Source: Rhodoblastus sp. 17X3 (lineage in GTDB: Bacteria; Pseudomonadota; Alphaproteobacteria; Rhizobiales; Beijerinckiaceae). Taken from it: a stretch of DNA of 64,000 bases. Location: positions 113,103 through 177,102 of the forward strand of contig NZ_JASHHX010000007.1 of assembly GCF_030056575.1 (NCBI RefSeq), written 5' to 3'. This document shows, one piece after another, positions 53,905 through 62,694 of the stretch (the stretch's first letter is position 1; the number at the start of each line of letters is the position of its first letter). Both the position numbers and the translations under genes were made by a program. Below the pieces are notes generated by a model, which searched no databases, was not told where the DNA came from, and was given only the letters and a program-made list of their open reading frames with translations.

Positions 53905-53997
53905 GGGCCGCCGCTCAGGCGGCCCGAAAAAATCGTTAAGAGCGCCGCCGCTCAGGCGGCCCGAAAATCGTTGGGAGCGCCGCCGTTCAGGCGGCTC
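53905..53997. repeat. Three tandem hairpin repeats (period about 36) after sodB
   Basis: Three copies of a unit with stem GCCGCC / GGCGGC and loop G(C/T)TCA, followed by CCGAAAA-type spacer and TCGTT, begin at about 53907, 53944 and 53979. The first copy's stem extends to eight pairs. They fill the space between the sodB stop and the convergent GT61 stop at 54005. Probably tandem terminator or REP-like units. Confidence 0.7.
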
Positions 53998-54004
53998 GAA
54001 AACA

Positions 54005-55264
54005 TCAGCCCAATTGATCGACCGCCCCGCAGATCGCGGCCACATCCGCAGTAAAGGCGAAATCCGGGGAAGGCGCGAAACGATCCCCGCGCGAAAGACG
54101 TTCCTCCTCGGACAGCGCCTGGAACTGGACGACATGCTCCAGCCCGAGCATGGCGCATAAATGGGACGACCACGGGTCGTGCTGGCCCTCGCTGATGATC
54201 TCGACGACTTTCGCGCCGGGCGGGCAGAACACCACATTGGCCAGCGCCGCGCCGAATTCCGCGACCACGAGATCCGCGCGCGCGAAAAGCGCCACCTGCT
54301 GGTCGAAGCTCAACAGTTCCGGCTGAACCGCGACGACGCCCCGCGCGGCAAGCGCCTCGACGAGCGCGTCCCGGTTTTTCAGCGACCGGCCATGGCCCTG
54401 GCCGCGGACGAGATAAAAACGACGCGGCAGGGAGGCGTGACGCTCGATCGGGACATTGGCCTTGATCGTGTCGAAAGTCCGCTTCGCCTGCGGATGCGCG
54501 ATATGGGCGCCGAGACCCGACAGGCGGTTGCTGACGACTGGCTGATCCAGCAGATGGGTTTTGCAGGGGATCTCGCGAATCCGCCCCGGTCCGACGCCGA
54601 GCCGCGCCAGAATATCCTTCTGCCAGAGCTTGAGCGGCCATGACAGCATGGGCGCGCCGATTTCCTTGCCCAGATGGACCAGCGGAACAACATCCAGCAG
54701 GTAATGGCCGAAGTTCGGCGCCTCGGATTGCGCCACGATCAGATGCGCGTCCGCGATGCGCGGCGCGCCTTTCAGCAGCGCGGGATGGAACCGCAGTCCG
54801 GTCCCGCCGGCGCTTTCCGGCGCCGATGTGCTGACGCATTTCACCGTCCGCAAACGATCGGGCCGGAATGGCCCCGTGAAGGAATGCGGCCAGATCCCGC
54901 CTCCGGGCGAGAGCATCAGGCCGGACCGGGAAAACCAGAAATGCGGACCGGGATTCTCCAGCGTCAGGCCCGGTGGAACGACCTCGTGATCGACATAATG
55001 AAAATTGTCGGTGTCGGCGGAATTCCGGCTGAGTGGATGAAGGCGAATGGCGACGCGCGCCTCGCCATAGACGAGGCTTCGCGTCCCCGGCCCGGGCGTC
55101 TGGCCCTGATAGGGAACGACGGGCAGGGATGCCGTGGATTCGATCTCGACGGGAGCGCCGGGAACGAATTTGAGCAGGAATTGGCGGGTGGGCTCGCGAA
55201 TCTTGCGGATAGGTTCGCGCAACGCCTTGCTTGTCGCGCGCGACAAGGCGCGGCGCCATCTCAT
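54005..55264 (-). CDS. GT61 (DUF563) glycosyltransferase
   Basis: A 419-residue glycosyltransferase of the GT61/DUF563 type: AQSEAPNFGHYLLDVVPLVHLGKEI, then FYLVRGQGHGRSLKNRDALVEALAARGVVAV, and ADLVVAEFGAALANVVFCPPGAKVVEI with WSSHLCAMLGLEHVVQF. Members add sugars such as xylose in polysaccharide or glycolipid synthesis; the substrate is unknown. ATG 55264 has GGGAG six bases upstream. A GTG at 55312 overlapping the GNAT stop as GTGA, with AGGAAG upstream, is an equally good start. It ends the scpA-GNAT operon. Confidence 0.8.
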   Translation of the reverse strand: MRWRRALSRATSKALREPIRKIREPTRQFLLKFVPGAPVEIESTASLPVVPYQGQTPGPGTRSLVYGEARVAIRLHPLSRNSADTDNFHYVDHEVVPPGLTLENPGPHFWFSRSGLMLSPGGGIWPHSFTGPFRPDRLRTVKCVSTSAPESAGGTGLRFHPALLKGAPRIADAHLIVAQSEAPNFGHYLLDVVPLVHLGKEIGAPMLSWPLKLWQKDILARLGVGPGRIREIPCKTHLLDQPVVSNRLSGLGAHIAHPQAKRTFDTIKANVPIERHASLPRRFYLVRGQGHGRSLKNRDALVEALAARGVVAVQPELLSFDQQVALFARADLVVAEFGAALANVVFCPPGAKVVEIISEGQHDPWSSHLCAMLGLEHVVQFQALSEEERLSRGDRFAPSPDFAFTADVAAICGAVDQLG

Positions 55265-55308
55265 GCGGCGCTCCCGCCCGCCGCGCTGCCCGGTTGCGTC
55301 GGACGCGC

Positions 55309-55776
55309 TCACGTCAGCGTCTTCCTCAGCTGGAAGCGGGTCGAGCCCCAGGGAAAATCCTCCATGCGGGCATATTCGACATAGCCGCGGCGGGAATAGA
55401 AGCCCGGGGCCTGGTAATCGAATGTGGCGAGGATGGCCCATTTGCAGCCGCGCCGCAGGGCTTCGGCCTCGGCCTCGGCGAGCAGGCGCGCGCCCAAGCC
55501 TCTGCGGCGGTAAGACTCTTCGACCCAGACCAGATCCGTCGCCAGCCAGGCCCCCACGATCACGCCCTGCAGCCCCCCACGCACGCGCCCTGCGGCGTCG
55601 CGCGCGACGACGCAGAGATGATTGCGCGGATCGCGCACCGGGTCCGGCCCGACGCGCGATTCATTGAAGCTCGCCAGCCCGCTCAGCAGGATGATCTGCG
55701 TCTGCTCGTCTGGCGGGTTCTCCGTCGCGACAAGAAAACCATCCTCGTCCGCGCGCTGGGCCTCGGCCTGAATCAT
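55309..55776 (-). CDS. GNAT-family N-acetyltransferase
   Basis: A 155-residue acetyltransferase. The acetyl-CoA loop reads [26 protein letters not shown], preceded by strand [10 protein letters not shown], with [16 protein letters not shown] at the end, all typical of GNAT. The substrate is unknown. It overlaps the mutase stop as ATGA and probably belongs to the same transcript. Confidence 0.88.
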   Translation of the reverse strand: MIQAEAQRADEDGFLVATENPPDEQTQIILLSGLASFNESRVGPDPVRDPRNHLCVVARDAAGRVRGGLQGVIVGAWLATDLVWVEESYRRRGLGARLLAEAEAEALRRGCKWAILATFDYQAPGFYSRRGYVEYARMEDFPWGSTRFQLRKTLT

Positions 55777-57932
55777 TCGGCGGCGGCTTTGGAATAGCCA
55801 AGACGGCTGTTCAACTCGTCGATCAGCTTGCCCGCCGCTTCGGCGATCACCGTGCCGGGCGGGAAGATCGCCGAGGCGCCGGCCTTGTAGACCGCATCGA
55901 AATCCTGCGGCGGGATCACGCCGCCGACCACGATCATGATGTCGGAGCGGCCTTCCTTCTCCAGCGCCGCCTTCAGCTCCGGAACCAGCGTCAAATGGCC
56001 CGCCGCCAGCGAGGAAATGCCGATAATATGCACATCGTTCTCGACCGCCTGTCGCGCCGCCTCTTCGGGCGTGGCGAACAGCGGGCCGATATCCACGTCG
56101 AAGCCGAGATCGGCGAAGGCCGAGGCGATCACCTTCTGGCCGCGATCATGGCCATCCTGGCCGACCTTGGCGACGAGAATGCGCGGCCGGCGGCCGTCGT
56201 TCTCGACGAAGGCGTCGACCTGCGCCTGCACTGAAGCGATCGCAGTGGAATTCACGCCGGCCTCCCGCTTGTAGACGCCGGAAATGCTCTTGATTTCCGC
56301 GCGATGACGTCCAAAAACCTTTTCCAGCGCGAAAGAGATCTCGCCGACCGTCGCCATTTTCCGCGCGGCCTCGATGGACAAGGCCAGCAGATTGGCGCCG
56401 CTTTTGGCGCCCTCGGTCAAGGCGTCCAGAGCGGCCTGCGTCTCGGCCTCGTTGCGCTCGGCGCGCAAGCGCTTCAGCTTTTCGATCTGCTGCGCGCGCA
56501 CGGCGGCGTTCTCGACCTTCAGCACGTCGATCGGCCGTTCGTTCTCGGGACGGAACTTGTTGACGCCAATCACCGCCTGCTTGCCTGAATCGATGCGCGC
56601 CTGAGTCTTGGCGGCCGCCTCCTCGATGCGCAGCTTGGGAATGCCGGCCTCGATGGCCTTGGACATGCCGCCGAGCGCCTCGACTTCCTGAATATGCGCC
56701 CAGGCCTTTTCGGCCAGCTCGGCGGTCAGTTTCTCGACGTAATAGGAGCCGCCCCAGGGATCGATGATCTTGGTCGTGCCCGATTCCTGCTGCAGGAACA
56801 GCTGGGTGTTGCGGGCGATGCGCGCCGAGAAGTCGGTTGGCAGGGCGAGGGCCTCGTCAAGCGCATTGGTGTGCAGCGACTGGGTGTGGCCCTGAGTCGC
56901 GGCCATGGCCTCGATCTGGGTGCGAACGACATTGTTGAACACGTCCTGCGCGGTCAGCGACCAGCCGGACGTCTGGCTATGCGTGCGCAGCGGCAGGCTC
57001 TTTTCCGATTGCGGATTGAACGTCTTGACCAGATTGGCCCAGAGCAGCCGCGCGGCGCGCAGCTTGGCCACTTCCATGAAGAAATTCATGCCGATCGCCC
57101 AGAAGAACGACAGGCGCGGCGCGAACTGGTCCACCGTCAGGCCGGCGCCGATGCCGGCGCGCAGATATTCGACGCCATCGGCGAGCGTATAGGCGAGTTC
57201 GAGATCCTGCGTCGCCCCGGCCTCCTGCATGTGATAGCCGGAGATCGAGATCGAGTTGAATTTCGGCATATTCTGCGACGTATAGGCAAAAATGTCCGAA
57301 ATGATGCGCATCGAATCCTTGGGCGGATAGATATAGGTGTTGCGCACCATGAATTCTTTGAGAATATCATTCTGGATCGTTCCAGAAAGCTTGGCCGCCG
57401 GCACGCCCTGCTCTTCCGCCGCGACAATATAGAGCGCCAGCACCGGCAGGACGGCGCCGTTCATCGTCATGGACACGGACATCTGGTCGAGCGGAATGCC
57501 CGAGAACAGAGTGCGCATGTCATAGATCGAATCGATGGCGACGCCCGCCATGCCGACGTCGCCGCCGACGCGCGGATGATCCGAATCATAGCCGCGATGG
57601 GTGGCGAGGTCGAAGGCCACCGACAGGCCCTTCTGGCCCGCCGCCAGATTGCGGCGATAGAAGGCGTTGGAATCTTCCGCCGTGGAGAAGCCGGCATATT
57701 GCCGCACGGTCCAGGGCTGGTTCACATACATGGTCGGATAGGGGCCGCGCAGGAAGGGCGCGGAGCCGGGATAGGAATCGACGGAAGCCAGCCCATCAAG
57801 GTCGTCGGGGCCATAGACGCTCTTCACCGAAATGCCTTCCGGGGTCAGCCAGGGTTCGGCGGAAAAGGCCGGCGGCGCCGCGCTCTGGTCCTTGTCGAGG
57901 GCGAGTGTCGAGAAATCGGGAATGCGGGTCAT
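55773..57932 (-). CDS. scpA: Methylmalonyl-CoA mutase
   Basis: A 719-residue adenosylcobalamin enzyme that interconverts methylmalonyl-CoA and succinyl-CoA. The TIM-barrel part includes [27 protein letters not shown] and [19 protein letters not shown]. The C-terminal B12 domain has the DGHDRG motif with axial ligand His595. Full-length single-subunit form. The ATG at 57932 with GGAAG upstream is preferred over one four codons earlier. No epimerase or MeaB gene is next to it. First gene of an operon with GNAT and GT61. Confidence 0.96.
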   Translation of the reverse strand: MTRIPDFSTLALDKDQSAAPPAFSAEPWLTPEGISVKSVYGPDDLDGLASVDSYPGSAPFLRGPYPTMYVNQPWTVRQYAGFSTAEDSNAFYRRNLAAGQKGLSVAFDLATHRGYDSDHPRVGGDVGMAGVAIDSIYDMRTLFSGIPLDQMSVSMTMNGAVLPVLALYIVAAEEQGVPAAKLSGTIQNDILKEFMVRNTYIYPPKDSMRIISDIFAYTSQNMPKFNSISISGYHMQEAGATQDLELAYTLADGVEYLRAGIGAGLTVDQFAPRLSFFWAIGMNFFMEVAKLRAARLLWANLVKTFNPQSEKSLPLRTHSQTSGWSLTAQDVFNNVVRTQIEAMAATQGHTQSLHTNALDEALALPTDFSARIARNTQLFLQQESGTTKIIDPWGGSYYVEKLTAELAEKAWAHIQEVEALGGMSKAIEAGIPKLRIEEAAAKTQARIDSGKQAVIGVNKFRPENERPIDVLKVENAAVRAQQIEKLKRLRAERNEAETQAALDALTEGAKSGANLLALSIEAARKMATVGEISFALEKVFGRHRAEIKSISGVYKREAGVNSTAIASVQAQVDAFVENDGRRPRILVAKVGQDGHDRGQKVIASAFADLGFDVDIGPLFATPEEAARQAVENDVHIIGISSLAAGHLTLVPELKAALEKEGRSDIMIVVGGVIPPQDFDAVYKAGASAIFPPGTVIAEAAGKLIDELNSRLGYSKAAAE

Positions 57933-58021
57933 CGAAGCTTCCATCGTCGCAAGCGCGCCACACGCGCGCGTTCGGCCGTTTCCCCCTTATACGCCGGTCA
58001 TTATCGCGGCGCCATACGCCA

Positions 58022-60985
58022 TCAGTTATGGTCTTCGTCGTGGTTGCGCGCCTTGCCCTCGCGCGACAGGAAATGAGTGAAAATGCGCCGGATTTCCTTG
58101 CGTTTCGCCGTCAATTCGCGCTCCAGCACGGCGAAATCGGGCAGGCCGGTCGCGGTGGCGATGCGGCGCTTGACGCCGTCTGCGGCCTGGCGCGGGTCGG
58201 CGCCCTCGTCGAGCGCCAGCCGCAGCCATTGAGTGACCCCCGAATAGAGCGCCAGCGCGCCGAGCAGGCTATCCGCCGTCGCGGAATCGAGAAATCCGGC
58301 CTCCGCCGCGCCTTTAAGAATATCCGCCGTCGCCGCCGCGCGCAGCCCCGGCGCCTCCGCGCCATGGGCCAAAGTCAGGTATTGCGCGATGAATTCGACA
58401 TCAAGCAGGCCGCCCGAGGCGAGCTTCAGGTTCCAGGGATTGTCCTCGCCCTTTTCCTTGCCGATCAGCGCGCGCATGTCGCGCACGGCCTTGGCAAGTT
58501 CGGCGAGGTCGCGCGGGCGGAACAGCGTTTCGGCGATCAGCTGCGAGGCCTCTGCGGCGAGGCTGTCGTCGCCCGCGATCGGTCGCGCCCGCGTCAGCGC
58601 CATATGTTCCCAAATTTCGGCTTCGGAAGCCTGATAGGACCGGAACGAGGCGATCTGCGTCGCCAGCGGCCCCTTGTTGCCCGAGGGCCGCAGCCGCATG
58701 TCCACCTCGAACAGCTTGCCGCGCCGGGTCGGCGCCGTCAGCGCCGCGATCAGCCTCTGGGTGAGGCGGGTGTAATAGACAATGGCGTGCAGGGGCCGCC
58801 GGCCATCGGATTCGGCGCGCTCGGAGTCGAAATCGTAAAGCAGGACGAGGTCGAGGTCCGAGGTCGCGGTCAATTCCCGCGAGCCGAGCTTGCCGAGGCC
58901 GAGCACGACGCACCGCCCGCCCGGAACCTCGCCATGTTCGAGCGCGAAATTGGCCTGCACCCGCGCGAGACAAGCGCGCGCGACGGCCTCGGCGAGCGAC
59001 GAATAGGCGCGCGCCGCCTGGTCCGGCTCGATCAGCTCCGCGAACAGCCGCAGGCCGATCATGAAATTTTCCTCGCTGGCGAAAACGCGCGCCGCATCGA
59101 GGAAGGCTTCAAGCCCCTGCTCGCCCTCATGGAACCGGGCCAGACGCCCCGAAAAATCCGTGACATCCATCGGCGCGGCGGCCACGCCCCGATCAATGGC
59201 GACGTCGAGCACATGCGGGCTCTGCGCGATCACCTGCGCCAGACGCGGCGCGCCACCGAGAATATCGGCGAAGAATTGCAGCATCGGCTCATGCGACTTC
59301 AGCAGCGCGAACAGTTCCGCCGCCGCGGGCATGCGCGCCAGCGCGGCGTCGAAGGCCACCATGCAGGAATCGGCGTCGCCGGATTTGGAAAAGGCTTCGA
59401 GCAGGGCCGGCACCAGTTCGGTCAGGACTTCGCGGGCGCGGGCGCTGCGCACGGCCGGACGGCGGCCGAAATGCCAGCCGCGCACGGTTTCGGCGGCCAG
59501 CGCGGGGTTGCGAAACCCCATGTCCCGCAAGGTCTCCAGCGTTTCGGGGTCATCGGTCGCGCCGGTAAAGACCAGATTGCCGGCGCGGGTGTCGAGGCCC
59601 GGCGCATGTTCGAACAGGCGCGCGTAATGTTTTTCGACGGCGTGGAAATGGCGCAGCAAATCGCGTGAAAATCCCGCGACGCCGGGATAGCCGCAGAAGC
59701 GCGCGAAATGTTTCAGCGCCTCCTCGTCGTCGGGCATGCGCTGGGTCTGCTGATCGTTCTGCATTTGCAACCGATGCTCGACCGCGCGCAGGTAAAGATA
59801 GGCGTCGGAAAGCTCGTCCGAGGCCTGCGCGGTGATCCAGTCGTCGGCGTGCAATTGCCGCAGCATGTCCAGCGTGCGGGCGCCGCGCAGAAACGTGCGG
59901 CGCCCGCCGAAGATCAATTGCTGGGTCTGCACGAAAAACTCGATCTCGCGGATGCCGCCGCGCCCCAGCTTGACGTCATGGCCGCCGACGGCGATCTCGG
60001 CATGGCCCTTGGCGGCGTGAATCTGCCGCTTCATGGCGTGGATGTCGGCGATGGTCGCGTAATCGAAATATTTGCGCCAGATGAAGGCGGCCATTTCACC
60101 GAGGAAGTCGATGCCCAGCGCCAGATCGCCCGCCACGGGGCGCGCCTTGATCATGGCCGCGCGCTCCCAGTTCTGGCCGAGCGTCTCATAATAATGCCGC
60201 GCGGCGTCGAGCGAGACGGCGGCGGCGGTCGAGCCGGGATCGGGCCGCAGGCGCAGATCGACCCGCAGCACATAGCCGTCGCCGGTGCGCTCCTGCAGCA
60301 GCTTCACCAGATGCTGGACAATGCGCAGGGAATTGGCCTTGACCCCCGGCCCCGCGCCGAGGACGGGCGAGCGGGACTCGTAAAAAACGACAAGATCGAC
60401 GTCGGAAGAATAGTTCAGCTCCATCGCGCCATGCTTGCCGAGCGCCAGCACGACGAGACCGCAGGCGTGCTCGGGCTCGGCGGGATCGACCAGGGCCAGC
60501 TTGTCGCCGGAAAGCCGCAGGGCGACGCGCAGGGCCGTGGCGACGAAACGGTCCGCCGCGCGCGACAAAGCCTTGGTCGCGACGACAACGTCCCATTCCC
60601 CGGCGAGATCGGCCAAGGCGACGATCAGGGCCGTTTCCTGCTTAGCCTTGCGCAGCAGGCTCTTGGCCTGAGCCTCCGTGCAATCGGCGAGATTGCAGGC
60701 GGAAAGGCGGCGCAGCGCCTCATCCAGCGCGGCCTCCGGGGATTGCTGGCGAATCCGCAACAGCCGCGCGGGATCGCGCCGCGCCAGCCCCCACAGGAAA
60801 GGCGACTGGTCGGCGATCCCGACCAGAACCTCTTCGACCTTGGGCCAGTCCGGCAGGGCGCGCAGAGCCGAAGCGCAATCCTCGCCCGCCGAGGCGAGCA
60901 TGTCCGCGACCCGGACGCGGGCGGCGGCCAGCTTGACCGGACGGGGGCGGCCCAGGGCGTTGGGCGTTTTCTTCATTGTCTTCAT
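58022..60985 (-). CDS. glnE: Bifunctional glutamine synthetase adenylyltransferase/deadenylase
   Basis: A 987-residue two-domain nucleotidyltransferase that adenylylates and deadenylylates glutamine synthetase. Both catalytic centres are intact: GKHGAMELNYSSDVDLVVFY (N-terminal half) and GLGKLGSRELTATSDLDLVLLYDF (C-terminal half). Usual length. ATG 60985 overlaps the kinase stop as ATGA, the histidine kinase-glnE order found in many Rhizobiales. Confidence 0.97.
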   Translation of the reverse strand: MKTMKKTPNALGRPRPVKLAAARVRVADMLASAGEDCASALRALPDWPKVEEVLVGIADQSPFLWGLARRDPARLLRIRQQSPEAALDEALRRLSACNLADCTEAQAKSLLRKAKQETALIVALADLAGEWDVVVATKALSRAADRFVATALRVALRLSGDKLALVDPAEPEHACGLVVLALGKHGAMELNYSSDVDLVVFYESRSPVLGAGPGVKANSLRIVQHLVKLLQERTGDGYVLRVDLRLRPDPGSTAAAVSLDAARHYYETLGQNWERAAMIKARPVAGDLALGIDFLGEMAAFIWRKYFDYATIADIHAMKRQIHAAKGHAEIAVGGHDVKLGRGGIREIEFFVQTQQLIFGGRRTFLRGARTLDMLRQLHADDWITAQASDELSDAYLYLRAVEHRLQMQNDQQTQRMPDDEEALKHFARFCGYPGVAGFSRDLLRHFHAVEKHYARLFEHAPGLDTRAGNLVFTGATDDPETLETLRDMGFRNPALAAETVRGWHFGRRPAVRSARAREVLTELVPALLEAFSKSGDADSCMVAFDAALARMPAAAELFALLKSHEPMLQFFADILGGAPRLAQVIAQSPHVLDVAIDRGVAAAPMDVTDFSGRLARFHEGEQGLEAFLDAARVFASEENFMIGLRLFAELIEPDQAARAYSSLAEAVARACLARVQANFALEHGEVPGGRCVVLGLGKLGSRELTATSDLDLVLLYDFDSERAESDGRRPLHAIVYYTRLTQRLIAALTAPTRRGKLFEVDMRLRPSGNKGPLATQIASFRSYQASEAEIWEHMALTRARPIAGDDSLAAEASQLIAETLFRPRDLAELAKAVRDMRALIGKEKGEDNPWNLKLASGGLLDVEFIAQYLTLAHGAEAPGLRAAATADILKGAAEAGFLDSATADSLLGALALYSGVTQWLRLALDEGADPRQAADGVKRRIATATGLPDFAVLERELTAKRKEIRRIFTHFLSREGKARNHDEDHN

Positions 60986-62448
60986 GGCGCGCTCCCCTCC
61001 CTGCGACGCGGCAGAACCAGCACGACGCGCAGGCCCGGCGCATTGTCCTCGACGCGCAACGCGCCCTCATGAAGCCGCGCGACGGCGACGGCGAGCGAGA
61101 GGCCGAGGCCGGAGCCCGGCCTTGTGCGGGAGGCCTCCAGCCTAACGAAACGCTCCAGCACCCGCGCGCGTTCCGGCGCCGGGATGCCCGGCCCGCGATC
61201 CGCGACCGCGATCTCGACCTTGTCTTCGGCGATCGCCACCGAAACGCTGACTTCGGCGGCGGCGCCAGGAAGCTCGGGCGCGCCATATTTCAAGGCGTTG
61301 TCGATCAGATTGGCGAGCGCCTGCCCGATCAGCTCGCGCTGGCCGCGAATCGGCGCCGGGTTTGCGGCCTCGACGCTCAGGGCGACGCCCTTTTCCTCCG
61401 CCGCGGGCTCGTAAAGCTCGACCATGTCGCGGACCAGATCCGCCGCGTCGAGATCGGTGAAATTCTCCCGCGAGGATTGCGATTCGGCGCGGGCGATCAT
61501 CAGCAGGGCGTTGAAAATGCGAATCAGGTCGTCGGATTCCTCGATCACCTGCTCCAGCGCGGCGCGGCAGCCCGGCTCGCCGCTGTCGATCTGCAAGGCC
61601 TGCTCGGCATTGTTGCGCAATCGGGTCAGAGGCGTGCGCAGATCATGGGCGATATTGTCCGACACCTGCCTTATGCCTTCCATCAGGCTGGCGATGCGGT
61701 CGAGCATGGCGTTGAGGTTTCGCGCCAGGCGGTCCAGCTCGTCATTGGCGCCGGACAGCGGCAGGCGACCTTTCAGGTCCTCCTCCAGCAGGGTCGCCGC
61801 CTTGGCGCTCATGGCGTCCACCCGCCGCAGCAGGCGGCGCGCGACGAACAACCCGCCGAAGGTGGCGATCACCAGCAGCCACAGCAGCGACGTGAACAAA
61901 GCCGAGCCGAGAATGTGGCGCAGCCTCTCGCGGTCTTCGAGATCATGGCCGATCAGCAGGCGGAAATTGCCGGGCAGCATGAAAACGCGGGCGATGGCCC
62001 TGCGCGCGATATTGGGCTCGCCGAGGCGCTCATAGGTCGTCTCGACCGCTATTGGCTGGTTGAACACGCCGGCGGGCAGGTCGATCACATTGCCGGCGAC
62101 GGCGACGCCATTGGGCGCGGCGACGAGGTAGATCGAGGCGCCCGGCGCCCGCGAGCGTCGCTCGACGACCGCGACGAGCTGATTGAGCCCGCCGTCCGCA
62201 TATTGGTCGGCCAGCCCCTTGATCTCGGCGTCGATGGTCTGGCGCATCTGGTCGTTGATCAGTTCGCGCACATTTTCGCCGACATGCTCCAGCACGAGAG
62301 TGAAGCCGAGCCCGACGATGACGAAATAGGCGATGGCCAGTTTGAAGGCGGTGGTGCGGAAAAGCCGCCCCCAGCTCTTGATTCGCCCCCAGGTCCTGAT
62401 TCGCGCGCAACCGCGCAAAAAGCCGCGCCAGACCCTCGCCAATTTCAT
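60982..62448 (-). CDS. HAMP-type sensor histidine kinase upstream of glnE
   Basis: A 488-residue kinase. Two helices (about 36-56 and 182-204) flank a periplasmic domain. A HAMP linker follows (RRLLRRVDAMSAKAATLLEEDL), then the H-box DNIAHDLRTPLTRLRNN with His268, N-box NLIDNALKYG, and G boxes DRGPGIP and GSGLGLSLA. Start at ATG 62448; a longer antisense-type frame upstream is rejected. In related genomes a response regulator gene normally precedes this kinase; here an FtsK-like gene is divergent instead, so the partner is elsewhere. Confidence 0.9.
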   Translation of the reverse strand: MKLARVWRGFLRGCARIRTWGRIKSWGRLFRTTAFKLAIAYFVIVGLGFTLVLEHVGENVRELINDQMRQTIDAEIKGLADQYADGGLNQLVAVVERRSRAPGASIYLVAAPNGVAVAGNVIDLPAGVFNQPIAVETTYERLGEPNIARRAIARVFMLPGNFRLLIGHDLEDRERLRHILGSALFTSLLWLLVIATFGGLFVARRLLRRVDAMSAKAATLLEEDLKGRLPLSGANDELDRLARNLNAMLDRIASLMEGIRQVSDNIAHDLRTPLTRLRNNAEQALQIDSGEPGCRAALEQVIEESDDLIRIFNALLMIARAESQSSRENFTDLDAADLVRDMVELYEPAAEEKGVALSVEAANPAPIRGQRELIGQALANLIDNALKYGAPELPGAAAEVSVSVAIAEDKVEIAVADRGPGIPAPERARVLERFVRLEASRTRPGSGLGLSLAVAVARLHEGALRVEDNAPGLRVVLVLPRRREGSAP

Positions 62449-62694
62449 CGAATCCCGTCCCTCGCGGCCTTTGGAGCGCCTTGTCCGGGGCACAATCGGC
62501 GATCCGCGGGCGGGTCGCAAGTTACCGATTGGCAAGGCGCCGAAAGGCAGGCGTGATGGGCGCGCAAGTCGCCCGCTCCGAAACCGGGCGTTAACCGTGA
62601 AGGCCCCATTCTCGCTGCCGAAACGCCCCCGAAGTTGCGCTAAGGATTCGTCCGGGCCGCGGGCGTCGTACTGCGTATTCAAGGCGATGCCTGC

